From: Mycobacterium aquaticum
GTDB taxonomy: Bacteria; Actinomycetota; Actinomycetes; Mycobacteriales; Mycobacteriaceae
Assembly: GCF_002086485.1 (NCBI RefSeq)
Contig: NZ_MVHF01000039.1
Location: 1 to 64,000 of the forward strand
Reading direction: 5' to 3'
Length of the DNA: 64,000 nucleotides
Both the position numbers and the translations under genes were made by a program. Positions 20,026 through 28,312 of this stretch are shown one piece after another. The notes under the pieces are model-generated. The model was not told the origin of the DNA. It saw only the letters and a list, made by a program, of their open reading frames with translations, and ran no database searches. Every line of letters begins with the position of its first letter. The stretch's first letter is position 1.

Positions 20026-20730
20026 TCAGGCGATCGGCACGTACCCCGTACCGGGCCGGTTCTTGGCGGTGATGTCGGCGAGTTGCGTGTTGATCGACAT
20101 GGTCACCGCGGGCGTGTGCAGCGGCACGTATTTCACGACGCAGGTCGGCAGATCGTTGGTGTAGGCCCCGTGCAGCATGCCCACCAGCTTGTTGTCGACC
20201 GTGACGGGCGCACCGGAATCGCCGGGCTGACCGCACACCTGGTTGACGATGGTGCCCGGGTCCTGCCCCGGTCCCCACGTGACACCGCACGAATAGCCGG
20301 TGGTGCGGCCCAGCTTGCAGGCGATCTGGCCGAACACCGGGTCGGGGCCGATACCGTCGATCTGGAAGCCGTTGACGTTGTCGGTCGGCGTGACCTTCTG
20401 CGGGTCGAACTGGATCACCGCGTAGTCCAGGAGCTCGTTGCCTGCGACCATGGTGCCCAGCTGCCCGGCCCCGGTGGCGTTCTCGGCCGCGACCGTCGCG
20501 CCTGGGCCACCGCAGTGCGCCGAGGTGAAGCCGATCAGCCGGCCCGCGTTGTCGTGACCGATCGTGGTGAGAGTGCAGAACGTGTCGCCGTTGACGACGA
20601 TGCCGGAGCCTCCACCCAGCACCACCGGATCAGCGTGTGCGACCCCCGGCGTCAGCATGGCGGCCAGCGCCAGAATCATTGTCCCGACAACGAACTTCCA
20701 GCGGCGTCTGGTCGCCAAGTGTCCTCCCAT
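20026..20730 (-). CDS. Secreted trypsin-like serine protease (Rv3668c-type)
   Basis: The 234-aa precursor has an N-terminal signal peptide: RRRWK, hydrophobic FVVGTMILALAAMLTPG, likely cleavage at VAHA|DP. The chymotrypsin-fold catalytic triad is His in FTSAHCGG, Asp in LLDYAVIQ and Ser in GQPGDSGAPV. Cys residues around TFCTL/SAHC and ACKLG/YSCG suggest disulfides. It is probably exported through Sec; substrates are unknown. The ATG at 20730 gives a good signal peptide; a start at 20757 would add nine residues. Confidence 0.9.
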   Translation of the reverse strand: MGGHLATRRRWKFVVGTMILALAAMLTPGVAHADPVVLGGGSGIVVNGDTFCTLTTIGHDNAGRLIGFTSAHCGGPGATVAAENATGAGQLGTMVAGNELLDYAVIQFDPQKVTPTDNVNGFQIDGIGPDPVFGQIACKLGRTTGYSCGVTWGPGQDPGTIVNQVCGQPGDSGAPVTVDNKLVGMLHGAYTNDLPTCVVKYVPLHTPAVTMSINTQLADITAKNRPGTGYVPIA

Positions 20731-20882
20731 CGACGCGCCCCGACCCGCGCACCCCAAGCGAATACTCGCATCCTACTTGTGCTCAGATGTCGGCCGGGAT
20801 CGTTATCCGAGCCACCACATGGCAACATGAACCGCGACCACACCACCGCAACCAGGCATCGGACCCGGGGAGGAAGCTACTT

Positions 20883-21404
20883 GTGAGCAACGGCGACCGC
20901 AGGACCGGAATTCCGGCAACTGTGACCTCGATTCCGCTGGTAGATCCGCACGCGCCCAAGCCCGACCCGTCCATCGGAGACCTGGTCAAAGATGCGACCG
21001 CCCAGGTGTCGACCCTGGTCCGGGCCGAGGTGGCACTGGCAAAGGCCGAGATCACCCGCGACGTCAAGAAGGGTTTGACCGGCAGCATCTTTTTCATCGC
21101 CGCGCTGGTCGTGCTGTTCTACTCGACCTTCTTTTTCTTCTTCTTCGTTGCCGAACTGCTCGACACCTGGCTGTACCGCTGGGCGGCGTTCCTGATCGTG
21201 TTCGGGATCATGGTGCTGACGACCGTGGCGTTGGCGCTGTTCGGTTTCCTCAAGGTGCGCCGGATCCGCGGACCGCGGCAGACCATCGAGTCGGTGAGAG
21301 AAACCCGTGAGGCACTGACGCCCGGGCACGACAAGTCCGTCGCGCTGTCCACGGCCGACGCGGCGCGGGCCAAGGCGACCCCGGCCGACCCCTCGGGCTG
21401 GTAA
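20883..21404 (+). CDS. Phage-holin-superfamily-like membrane protein (DUF1469, Rv3669-type)
   Basis: The 173-aa protein has a cytoplasmic N-terminus with PDPSIGDLVKDATAQVSTLVRAEVALAKAE, the actinobacterial DUF1469/holin III signature. Two membrane helices follow (SIFFIAALVVLFYSTFFFFFF and WAAFLIVFGIMVLTTVALALFG), then a charged tail. The GTG at 20883 is preceded by GGGGAGGAA. Its stop overlaps the ephE start (TAATG), so the two genes are coupled. The role is unknown, probably envelope-related. Confidence 0.88.
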   Translation: MSNGDRRTGIPATVTSIPLVDPHAPKPDPSIGDLVKDATAQVSTLVRAEVALAKAEITRDVKKGLTGSIFFIAALVVLFYSTFFFFFFVAELLDTWLYRWAAFLIVFGIMVLTTVALALFGFLKVRRIRGPRQTIESVRETREALTPGHDKSVALSTADAARAKATPADPSGW

Positions 21405-22372
21405 TGCCCCCACCCGACCCGTCGATCACCCGGATCGACGGGCCATGGCGGCATCTGCAGGTGCACGCCAACGGCATTCGCTTCCACGTTGTAGAGGGCG
21501 AGAGCGCGCAGCCCGACCGTGGGAAAGCGGGCGAGAGCTCGCAGCCCGACCGTCCGCTGGTCATCCTGCTGCACGGATTCGGCTCGTTCTGGTGGTCTTG
21601 GCGTCATCAGCTCACCGGGTTGCCCGACGCGCGCGTCGTCGCCGTAGACCTGCGTGGCTACGGCGGCAGCGACAAGCCCCCACGCGGCTACGACGGCTGG
21701 ACCCTGGCCGGCGACACCGCCGGGTTGGTGCGCGCTCTGGGCCACAAGACCGCGACGCTGGTGGGTCACGCCGATGGAGGCCTGGTGTGCTGGGCGACGG
21801 CCGTGCTGCACCCGCGGGTGGTGCGGGCGATCGCGTTGGTCAGCTCGCCGCATCCGGTGGCGCTGCGCGCCTCGGCGCTGACCCGGCGCGATCAGGGCCG
21901 CGCGCTGCTCCCGTCGCTGATGCGTTATCAGCTACCGATGCTGCCCGAGCGCGCGTTGACCCGGCACGACGGCGAGGAGCTGGAACGCCTGGTACGCAGC
22001 CGGGCAGGCACCAAATGGCAAGCCACCCAAGACTTCTCCGAGACCCTCGGTCACATGCGGCGAGCCATTCAGATCTCGGGAGCGGCCCATTCGGCGCTGG
22101 AGTACCAGCGCTGGGCGGTGCGCAGCCAGCTGCGCGGTGAGGGCAGGCGCTTCATGCGGTCGATGAAGCGGCCGATCAATGTGCCGGTGCTACATCTGCG
22201 CGGCGACGCCGACCCCTACGTGCTGGCCGATCCGGTCTACCGCACCCAGCACTTCGCGCCGCACGGCCGCTACGTGTCTCTCGCCGGTTCAGGGCACTTC
22301 GGCCACGAAGAAGATCCGGACATGGTCAACGAGCAGTTGCGCAGATTCCTCGCGCACCTGGGCGAGCACTGA
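21404..22372 (+). CDS. ephE: Epoxide-hydrolase-like alpha/beta hydrolase (EphE-type)
   Basis: The 322-aa protein has the oxyanion-loop motif LLHGFGSFWWSWRHQL, the nucleophile elbow VGHADGGLVCW (Asp in the nucleophile position, as in epoxide hydrolases and dehalogenases) and a C-terminal His in GSGHFGHEEDPD. The epoxide hydrolase name follows M. tuberculosis EphE (Rv3670); activity is not proven. A near-perfect 24-bp duplication in the N-terminal linker adds GESAQPDR/GESSQPDR (see the repeat entry). It directly precedes the convergent marP, with touching stop codons. Confidence 0.87.
   Translation: MPPPDPSITRIDGPWRHLQVHANGIRFHVVEGESAQPDRGKAGESSQPDRPLVILLHGFGSFWWSWRHQLTGLPDARVVAVDLRGYGGSDKPPRGYDGWTLAGDTAGLVRALGHKTATLVGHADGGLVCWATAVLHPRVVRAIALVSSPHPVALRASALTRRDQGRALLPSLMRYQLPMLPERALTRHDGEELERLVRSRAGTKWQATQDFSETLGHMRRAIQISGAAHSALEYQRWAVRSQLRGEGRRFMRSMKRPINVPVLHLRGDADPYVLADPVYRTQHFAPHGRYVSLAGSGHFGHEEDPDMVNEQLRRFLAHLGEH
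21497..21553 (+). repeat. Duplicated 24-bp unit in ephE (GESxQPDR)
   Basis: GGCGAGAGCGCGCAGCCCGA plus CCGT (21497-21520) recurs at 21530-21553 with one mismatch, 33 bp apart and in frame. It encodes GESAQPDR then GESSQPDR in a linker ahead of the first conserved strand of the hydrolase fold. Confidence 0.9.
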
Positions 22373-23560
22373 TCAGGAGCTGATGCACGTCCCGGTGGCC
22401 ACCCGCTGGGTGTTGCCGATCTTGGCCATCTGCTGTTCCACTTCCTTTGCGGTCAGCACGAATCCGGTGTCGGCGTCGTCGACGGCCGCGCCGAACACGA
22501 CACCCAGCACCTTGCCGGCCCGGTTGATCATCGGCCCGCCCGAATTGCCCTGCCGCACACTGCCCCGCACCGTGTAGACCTCACGGGTGACGGTCGTGGT
22601 GCGGTAGATGTCGGGACCTTTGAGCTCGATGATCTCGCGGACGCGGGCCGGGGTGGCCAGGAAGTCGCCGCCGCCTGGATACCCCATCACCACCGCGTCG
22701 GTGCCCTGCGGGGCCGCCTGCTCGGCGAAGGTCAGCGGGGCGGTCGGCAGGTCGGGCACATCGAGGATGGAGATGTCGGCGTTGGGGTCATAGGACACGA
22801 CGCTCGCGTCGTAGGTCTTGCCCTCGGCTTCGACGGTCACGCTGTCCGCTCCGGCGACCACGTGCGCGTTGGACATCACCCGGTTGGGCGCCACGACGAA
22901 TCCGCTGCCCTCCAACACCTTCTGGCAGCTCGGTGCGACACCCTTGATCTTGACCACGCTCGGCCGGGTCGCGGCGACGACGGCGTCGGTGGCCAGGCTC
23001 GCATCGGGCGCGTCGACGTTGACGATGGGGGTGCGGCCGAATGGCTGCAAGACGTCGAACCCGGACGTGTCCAGCAGGCTGGACAAGCGCGTCGGCACCG
23101 ACTTCAACCACGGCGGAGCCACCTTGTCCACCTCGGTCAGCACCCGCGAATTCTTCACGGCGGCAGCGAGGTTCGGCTGGTCCGACGATGTCAGCGGGGT
23201 GGCCAGCAGGTAGGCGGCCACCAGGACGGCCACCAGTTGCAGGGCCACGCCGGTGGCCGAGTCGAACACCCGGAGCACCGGGTTGCGCAACGCGCTGCGG
23301 ACCGCGCGGCCGAGCACCACGCCTGCGATCTCGCCGACCACCACGAGCGCCAGGATCAGGAACAGCGACGCGAACAGTTTGGTGCGCGGACCGTCGATGT
23401 GGCTGACGATGTGCGGGGCGAGCAGCAGGCCCGCGACCGCGCCGAGCACCACGCCCACGAAGGACAGCAGCGAGCCGAGCGCGCCGGAACGCCAGCCGGA
23501 GATGGCGGCGACGAACGCGATGCCGATGATGGCCAGGTCAAGCCAAAGCGAAGGTGTCAT
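22373..23560 (-). CDS. marP: Membrane-anchored periplasmic serine protease MarP
   Basis: The 395-aa protein has four N-terminal membrane segments (residues about 5-125, CvpA-like) and a C-terminal chymotrypsin-like protease domain facing the periplasm. The triad is His in SNAHVVAG, Asp in DPNADISIL and Ser in RQGNSGGPM. Two Cys (PSCQKV and the C-terminal TCISS) can form the known redox disulfide. In M. tuberculosis, MarP (Rv3671c) is needed for acid resistance and cleaves the peptidoglycan hydrolase RipA. The order marP, Nudix, thioredoxin-like, nth is conserved. Confidence 0.95.
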   Translation of the reverse strand: MTPSLWLDLAIIGIAFVAAISGWRSGALGSLLSFVGVVLGAVAGLLLAPHIVSHIDGPRTKLFASLFLILALVVVGEIAGVVLGRAVRSALRNPVLRVFDSATGVALQLVAVLVAAYLLATPLTSSDQPNLAAAVKNSRVLTEVDKVAPPWLKSVPTRLSSLLDTSGFDVLQPFGRTPIVNVDAPDASLATDAVVAATRPSVVKIKGVAPSCQKVLEGSGFVVAPNRVMSNAHVVAGADSVTVEAEGKTYDASVVSYDPNADISILDVPDLPTAPLTFAEQAAPQGTDAVVMGYPGGGDFLATPARVREIIELKGPDIYRTTTVTREVYTVRGSVRQGNSGGPMINRAGKVLGVVFGAAVDDADTGFVLTAKEVEQQMAKIGNTQRVATGTCISS

Positions 23561-23571
23561 CTACTTCCAGT

Positions 23572-24348
23572 TCAACGTTGCGCTTCACCGTAGCCGTTCG
23601 GATGCCCGACGAGCGCCATTGCCTCGTCGAGTTCCCGTACGTCGTCGGTGTTCCACGGCTGCGCCCAGCCCGCGACATCGAGGATGGCCGAGATGACCTG
23701 CCCGGTGAAACCCCACACCAGCATCTCGTTCAGCAGAAACGCCGGGCCGGCGAACCGGCGGGTGGCCGCTTCGCGACAGACCATGAGCCGATTCTCCGGA
23801 TTGATGAACGCGCGCACAGGCACCCGCGCGACCACCGCGGTCTCGGACGGGTCGACGACGGCCACCGGGCCTGGGTCCGGTGAGTAGGCCAGCACCGGGA
23901 CGACGTGGAATCCCGACGGCGGGATGAACATGCGTTCCAGTGTGGCCAGCGGACGTAACCGTCCGGTATCGATGCCCGTTTCCTCCCACGCCTCGCGAAA
24001 CGCCGTGGCCACCGGGCCGTCGTCGCCCGGATCGGTGGCGCCCCCGGGAAAGGCGGCCTGCCCGGCGTGGTGCCGCAGCGTCGACGCCCGGACCGTGACC
24101 AACAGGTCGGCATCGTCGGGAAGGTGGGGCGCAGGCAGATCGGCGGGGCCGGAGAACAACACGAGCACCGCGGCGTCCCGGCGGGCACCGGCCAGGACCG
24201 CCTGTTTGTCCAATTCGACGATGCTGGCCAGCACGTCCGGCGGAACCCGGCGACGATACGCGTCGGGCACCCCGTCGACGTTGTCCACCAGAGGTCGCAG
24301 CCACGGCGGTGCGGCATCGGGATTCAGCTCGCCGAGCTGGGAAGTCAA
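23572..24348 (-). CDS. Nudix hydrolase, CoA pyrophosphatase-like (Rv3672c-type)
   Basis: The 258-aa protein contains the Nudix box GGATDPGDDGPVATAFREAW followed by EETGI (the GX5EX7REUXEEXGU pattern) near residues 100-122. It also has upstream LLVTVRASTLRHHAGQAAFP, the UPF0035-type motif of CoA pyrophosphatases. It probably cleaves CoA or a related diphosphate. The start is a TTG at 24346-24348 overlapping the stop of the preceding thioredoxin-like gene (TTGA). It is part of the nth-trx-nudix operon upstream of marP. Confidence 0.88.
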   Translation of the reverse strand: MTSQLGELNPDAAPPWLRPLVDNVDGVPDAYRRRVPPDVLASIVELDKQAVLAGARRDAAVLVLFSGPADLPAPHLPDDADLLVTVRASTLRHHAGQAAFPGGATDPGDDGPVATAFREAWEETGIDTGRLRPLATLERMFIPPSGFHVVPVLAYSPDPGPVAVVDPSETAVVARVPVRAFINPENRLMVCREAATRRFAGPAFLLNEMLVWGFTGQVISAILDVAGWAQPWNTDDVRELDEAMALVGHPNGYGEAQR

Positions 24349-24992
24349 CGCGCCGCTCCTAGGCCCAATTTGTCCGACACGGCCGCGGCGATCTCGTCAG
24401 CGTTGGAGAAGGGCCGCGGCAGGATTCCGGCAACGCTACCGTCTGCGCGCAACACCACCGTCGCAGGCATCACGTTGGGCACCCGCAGAGCGGCGGCGAC
24501 CAACCGACGACCGTCCTGCAGCGTCGGCAGCCGAACCCCGAGCTCGGCCAGCCGCAGCAGTGCAGCGGCCTCGTTCTCGTCCTGGTGCACCGTGACGACG
24601 AGGATGTCGGACCCCATGCGGCGCTGATACTCGGCCATCGCGGGCAGTTCGTCGGCGCACGGTCCGCACCAATACGCCCACAGGTTCAGCACCACCGTGC
24701 GTCCGGCGAGTGCGCGAGCCACGTCGACCGCGGCGCCGTCACCGACACACTGCAGCGTGATACCGCCCAGTGCTTGCGGGCCTGGCCCTTGCCCGGGCGG
24801 CGGGCACGGCGGCAGGGCCGCTCGGGCACGCGGACCGGCGAGGGCCTGCGGGGTGTCGGCATCGCGGTGATCGCGGCCGGCCGCAGGCGCGACGCCTGTG
24901 CTCGGGACGTCGCGCATCTGCATCCAGAACGCCGCACCCAAGGCCACCAGGACCACCAGCACGGCGATGGTCCACCGGGTCGAAGTCTTCAC
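24345..24992 (-). CDS. Membrane-anchored thioredoxin-like protein (Rv3673c-type)
   Basis: The 215-aa protein begins with a membrane anchor (RWTIAVLVVLVALGAAFWMQM). After a Pro/Ala-rich linker comes a TlpA/ResA-type thioredoxin domain with active site NLWAYWCGPCADELP (CGPC). It faces the periplasm and probably reduces or isomerises disulfides or supports cytochrome c maturation; the partner is unknown. The GTG start overlaps the nth stop (GTGA). The adjacent marP has a redox-active disulfide, a possible but unproven client. Confidence 0.9.
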   Translation of the reverse strand: MKTSTRWTIAVLVVLVALGAAFWMQMRDVPSTGVAPAAGRDHRDADTPQALAGPRARAALPPCPPPGQGPGPQALGGITLQCVGDGAAVDVARALAGRTVVLNLWAYWCGPCADELPAMAEYQRRMGSDILVVTVHQDENEAAALLRLAELGVRLPTLQDGRRLVAAALRVPNVMPATVVLRADGSVAGILPRPFSNADEIAAAVSDKLGLGAAR

Positions 24993-25762
24993 AACCCGGC
25001 GAGAGCCAGCAGGTGCTCGGTCTCGGGGCCTTTGACCAGCGGGGCGGCGATCAGCGGATCGGTGGGACCGGTGCCGAAGGACGGACAGTCCTTGGCCAGC
25101 ACGCACACACCGCAGGCCGGTTTGCGGGCATGGCACACCCGGCGGCCGTGGAAGATCACCCGGTGGCTGAGCAGCGTCCACTCGCTGCGTTCGATCAGCT
25201 CACCGACGGCGTGCTCGACCTTCACCGGATCTTCCTCTTCGGTCCAGCGCCAGCGCCGCACCAGCCTGCCGAAATGGGTGTCGACGGTGATGCCGGGGAT
25301 GTCGAAGGCGTTGCCCAGGATCACGTTCGCTGTCTTGCGGCCGATGCCCGGCAGCGTCACCAGGTCTTCCATGGTGGCGGGCACCTGACCGTCGAACCGC
25401 TCGACCAGCTCCTGGCCCAACCGGATGAGCGACGTGGTCTTGTTGCGATAGAACCCGGTCGGCCGGATCAGCTCTTCCATCTCGGTGCGGTCGGCTTGCG
25501 CATAGTCCAGCGCGGTGCGGTATTTGAGGAACAACGCCGGGGTGGTCAGGTTGACGCGCTTGTCGGTGCTCTGCGCCGACAGGATGGTTGCGACGGCGAG
25601 CTCGAGCGGGTTGGTGAAGTCCAGCTCGCAGTACACATGCGGAAAAGCTTGCGCCAGCTCACGATTCATGCGTCTGGCGCGGCGGACCAGGCCAAGGTGC
25701 GTCTCGGTGTCCCATTTTTTGGGACGGGCTGTTTTCCCTGTTCGGACGGCACCCGTGCTCAC
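24989..25762 (-). CDS. nth: Endonuclease III (DNA glycosylase/AP lyase)
   Basis: The 257-aa base-excision repair enzyme removes oxidised pyrimidines. The helix-hairpin-helix LPGIGRKTANVIL contains the catalytic Lys, and VDTHFGRLVRR contains the catalytic Asp. The [4Fe-4S] ligands are C-x6-C-x2-C-x5-C in CHARKPACGVCVLAKDC. The GTG at 25760-25762 (VSTGAVRTGKTARPKKW) was taken as start; an ATG at 25816 would add 18 residues of low similarity to known Nth. It heads a four-gene operon with the thioredoxin-like protein, the Nudix protein and probably marP. Confidence 0.95.
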   Translation of the reverse strand: MSTGAVRTGKTARPKKWDTETHLGLVRRARRMNRELAQAFPHVYCELDFTNPLELAVATILSAQSTDKRVNLTTPALFLKYRTALDYAQADRTEMEELIRPTGFYRNKTTSLIRLGQELVERFDGQVPATMEDLVTLPGIGRKTANVILGNAFDIPGITVDTHFGRLVRRWRWTEEEDPVKVEHAVGELIERSEWTLLSHRVIFHGRRVCHARKPACGVCVLAKDCPSFGTGPTDPLIAAPLVKGPETEHLLALAGL

Positions 25763-25859
25763 CCTTGTCAGGGTACTGATTCCCTCCGACACACCCGGCA
25801 GCGGACCTGGTGGCATTTCGTGACCTCCCTGAGACCTACACCGTGTTTACTTCACCCTT

Positions 25860-26093
25860 GTGTCGTGGTTGCTGGTGGCGCTCGTCCCCGCCTTGCTGAT
25901 GCTGGTGGCGGTCGGGCTCGGCCGGCTCGAGAATTGGCTCGCCACCGAGCGCCCGGCCGGTGCGCGCGACACGTTCAACGGTCTGCAGCGGCGGCTCGCG
26001 AGCCTCGACGGCGACCGTTTGCCCACGCGGGTCTACAGCCAGCATGCGACGAATCCCGGATTTCATACGCCTCGCCATGCCAATCGTGTGTAG
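25860..26093 (+). CDS. Small membrane protein (Rv3675-type)
   Basis: The 77-aa protein has one strong N-terminal membrane helix (SWLLVALVPALLMLVAVGLG), then RLENWLATERPAG and a polar tail. It starts at GTG 25860, divergent from nth. The position between nth and crp matches Rv3675 of M. tuberculosis, which I recall being longer. The role is unknown. Confidence 0.7.
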   Translation: MSWLLVALVPALLMLVAVGLGRLENWLATERPAGARDTFNGLQRRLASLDGDRLPTRVYSQHATNPGFHTPRHANRV

Positions 26094-26183
26094 CGTGGGC
26101 TAGTCGCGAAACCGCGTACCTCTAGACTGATCATGAATTGTCAATAGAGGGTCAATATCACCCGACACCTTAAGAGGAACAAC

Positions 26184-26858
26184 GTGGACGAGATCCTGGC
26201 CAGGGCCGGAATCTTCCAGGGAGTCGAACCCACCGCCGTATCAGCGCTCACCAAGCAGCTGCAGCCAGTCGACTTCCCGCGCGGGCATACCGTGTTCGCC
26301 GAAGGCGAGCCCGGTGACCGGCTGTACATCATCATCTCCGGCAAGGTGAAGATCGGCCGCCGCTCACCGGACGGCCGAGAGAACCTGCTGACCATCATGG
26401 GTCCGTCGGACATGTTCGGTGAACTGTCGATCTTCGACCCGGGTCCGCGTACCTCGAGCGCCACCACCATCACCGAGGTGCGCGCCGTGTCCATGGACCG
26501 CGACGCCCTGCGGGCCTGGATCGCCGACCGGCCCGAGATCGCCGAGCAGCTGCTGCGCGTGCTCGCCCGTCGCCTCCGGCGTACCAACAACAACCTGGCC
26601 GACCTGATCTTCACCGACGTGCCAGGCCGCGTCGCCAAGCAGCTGCTGCAGCTCGCCCAGCGGTTCGGCACCCAGGAGGGCGGCGCGCTGCGCGTCACCC
26701 ACGACCTGACGCAGGAAGAGATCGCTCAGCTGGTCGGCGCCTCACGGGAGACCGTGAACAAGGCCCTTGCCGACTTCGCCCACCGCGGCTGGATCCGCCT
26801 GGAGGGCAAGAGCGTGCTGATCAGTGACAGCGAGCGCCTCGCGAGGCGAGCGCGCTAG
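26184..26858 (+). CDS. crp: cAMP receptor protein (CRP/FNR family regulator)
   Basis: The 224-aa protein has an N-terminal cyclic-nucleotide-binding domain and a C-terminal winged helix. The phosphate-binding cassette FGELSIFDPGPRTSSATT has Glu, Arg, Ser and Ser in the cAMP positions. The DNA-recognition helix is in LTQEEIAQLVGASRETVNKAL, with Arg and Glu as in mycobacterial CRP. It starts at GTG 26184 (VDEILARAGIFQGV). M. tuberculosis Rv3676 binds GTG-N6-CAC type sites and controls many genes including rpfA. The cyclase at 1.5 kb is one possible cAMP source. Confidence 0.96.
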   Translation: MDEILARAGIFQGVEPTAVSALTKQLQPVDFPRGHTVFAEGEPGDRLYIIISGKVKIGRRSPDGRENLLTIMGPSDMFGELSIFDPGPRTSSATTITEVRAVSMDRDALRAWIADRPEIAEQLLRVLARRLRRTNNNLADLIFTDVPGRVAKQLLQLAQRFGTQEGGALRVTHDLTQEEIAQLVGASRETVNKALADFAHRGWIRLEGKSVLISDSERLARRAR

Positions 26859-27655
26859 CCGCGTAGATAGTCCAGCTGGGCCTGCACCGACCATTCGGCT
26901 GCAGGCCACAGTTTTTCGTCGACATCGGTGTACACATGCTCGACGACCGCACGCGCGGTCGCATCGTCGCCGAGTTCCCGCAATGCACCCCGGACCTGAT
27001 TGAGCCGGTCCTCGCGGTGCGCCAGGTACATCTGGGCGACGGCCGCGAGGTCGCCCAGCTCCGGGCCGTGTCCGGGCAGCACCGTACGCCCGCCCAGGCC
27101 CTGCAGCCGGCGCAGTGACTCCAGATAGTCACGCAGGCTCCCGTCCTCGGTGTCGATGACGGTGGTGCCGCGGCCCAGCACGGTGTCCGCGGTCAGCACC
27201 GCGTCGTCGAGGACGAAGCTCAACGAGTCGGCGGTGTGCCCAGGGGTGGCCATGACGGTGATCCGCAGGCCGGCCGCGTCGATCACCTCGCCATCGGACA
27301 GCGGGCCGCCGAGGCCGCGCAGGAAGCCGCTGCCCACCGAGCGCACGGTGGCGCCCGTTGCGTCGACGACCTTGTCGATGGCACCCGTGTGGTCGTCGTG
27401 CTTGTGACTGATCAGCACCAGCGGAATCCGGCCGAGTTCGGCGATGCGCGCGATGTGCTCGTCATCGTCGGGGCCGGGATCCACGACGACCATCTCGTCG
27501 CTGCCCGGCGCGCGCAACACCCAGGTGTTGGTGCCCTCCAAGGTCATCAAACCCGGGTTGTTGCACAGCAGCACCGAGGCCGACACCGTGTCTGTTTCGA
27601 TGACCGGCCTCAACAGCCCGTAGGCCGGGTGCTGCAGCTCCGCGCCAGAGGTCAC
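26855..27655 (-). CDS. Metallo-beta-lactamase-fold hydrolase (Rv3677c-type)
   Basis: The 266-aa protein has the metal-binding motif ISHKHDDHTGA (HxHxDH variant), TPGHTADS (His), an Asp in DTVLG and a C-terminal VLPGHGPE. It resembles LACTB2/glyoxalase II-like hydrolases; the substrate is unknown. The GTG start overlaps the stop of the upstream RidA gene (GTGA). It belongs to a three-gene minus-strand operon (DUF4177, RidA, MBL), convergent with crp by a 4-nt overlap. Confidence 0.9.
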   Translation of the reverse strand: MTSGAELQHPAYGLLRPVIETDTVSASVLLCNNPGLMTLEGTNTWVLRAPGSDEMVVVDPGPDDDEHIARIAELGRIPLVLISHKHDDHTGAIDKVVDATGATVRSVGSGFLRGLGGPLSDGEVIDAAGLRITVMATPGHTADSLSFVLDDAVLTADTVLGRGTTVIDTEDGSLRDYLESLRRLQGLGGRTVLPGHGPELGDLAAVAQMYLAHREDRLNQVRGALRELGDDATARAVVEHVYTDVDEKLWPAAEWSVQAQLDYLRG

Positions 27656-28107
27656 GCGACCTCTACGATGATCTCGACCTCCACCGGCGCATTCCGCGGC
27701 AACTCCGACACGCCGACCGCCGAACGCGCGTGTGCGCCTGCCTCGCCGAACACGGCACCGAAGAGTTCGGAGGCGCCGTTGACGACGCCGGGTTGCCCGC
27801 TGAAGCCGGGAGCCGACGCGACGAAGCCGACCACCTTGACGACCTTGACGACGGAGTCGATGCCGACCAGGGCGTGCACTGCGGCCAGCGCGTTGAGCCC
27901 GCACAGCCGGGCCAGGTCGCTGGCCTGCTCGGGGCTGACTTCGGCGCCGACCTTGCCGGTCGCGACGAGCTCGCCGTTCTGGATGGGCAGCTGCCCTGCC
28001 GTGTACACCAGATTCCCGGTGCGGGTCGCCGGCACGTACGCGGCCAGCGGCGCCACCACCTCGGGCAGTTCGATGCCCAGTTCGGTCAGTCGCTGCGAAA
28101 TGGTCAC
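27652..28107 (-). CDS. RidA/YjgF-family enamine deaminase (Rv3678c-type)
   Basis: The 151-aa protein is of the RidA superfamily, which hydrolyses reactive enamines/imines formed by PLP enzymes. Visible landmarks are AAYVPATRTGNLVYTAGQLP, CGLNALAAVHALVG and ARSAVGVSELPRNAPVEVE; the Arg in ARSAVGV is the canonical substrate-carboxylate ligand. It overlaps its neighbours by 4 nt on both sides. Its exact substrate is not inferable. Confidence 0.92.
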   Translation of the reverse strand: MTISQRLTELGIELPEVVAPLAAYVPATRTGNLVYTAGQLPIQNGELVATGKVGAEVSPEQASDLARLCGLNALAAVHALVGIDSVVKVVKVVGFVASAPGFSGQPGVVNGASELFGAVFGEAGAHARSAVGVSELPRNAPVEVEIIVEVA

Positions 28108-28265
28108 TTCGGCCTCTTCAGGTAGGCGACATGCTGTTCACCGGTCGGGCCGGGCAGCACGGAAACCAGCTCCCAGCCGTCATGGCCCCACTGGTCGAGA
28201 ATCTGTTTTGTGGCGTGCGTCAGCAACGGCACGGTTGCGTACTCCCACCGGGTCGGTTCGCTCAT
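28104..28265 (-). CDS. Small DUF4177 protein (Rv3678A-type)
   Basis: The 53-aa protein reads MSEPTRWEYATVPLLTHATK, then QILDQWGHDGWELVSVLPG and LKRPK. The pattern W-E-Y...W/G-x-D-G-W-E-L is typical of the DUF4177 family of tiny beta-rich proteins. The ATG is at 28263-28265 and the stop overlaps the GTG of the RidA gene. It is the first gene of the operon. The function is unknown. Confidence 0.88.
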   Translation of the reverse strand: MSEPTRWEYATVPLLTHATKQILDQWGHDGWELVSVLPGPTGEQHVAYLKRPK

Positions 28266-28312
28266 GGGCTGAGCTTATCGGGCGGGGTTCGGTCAATGGT
28301 TAGCATGCAGTG

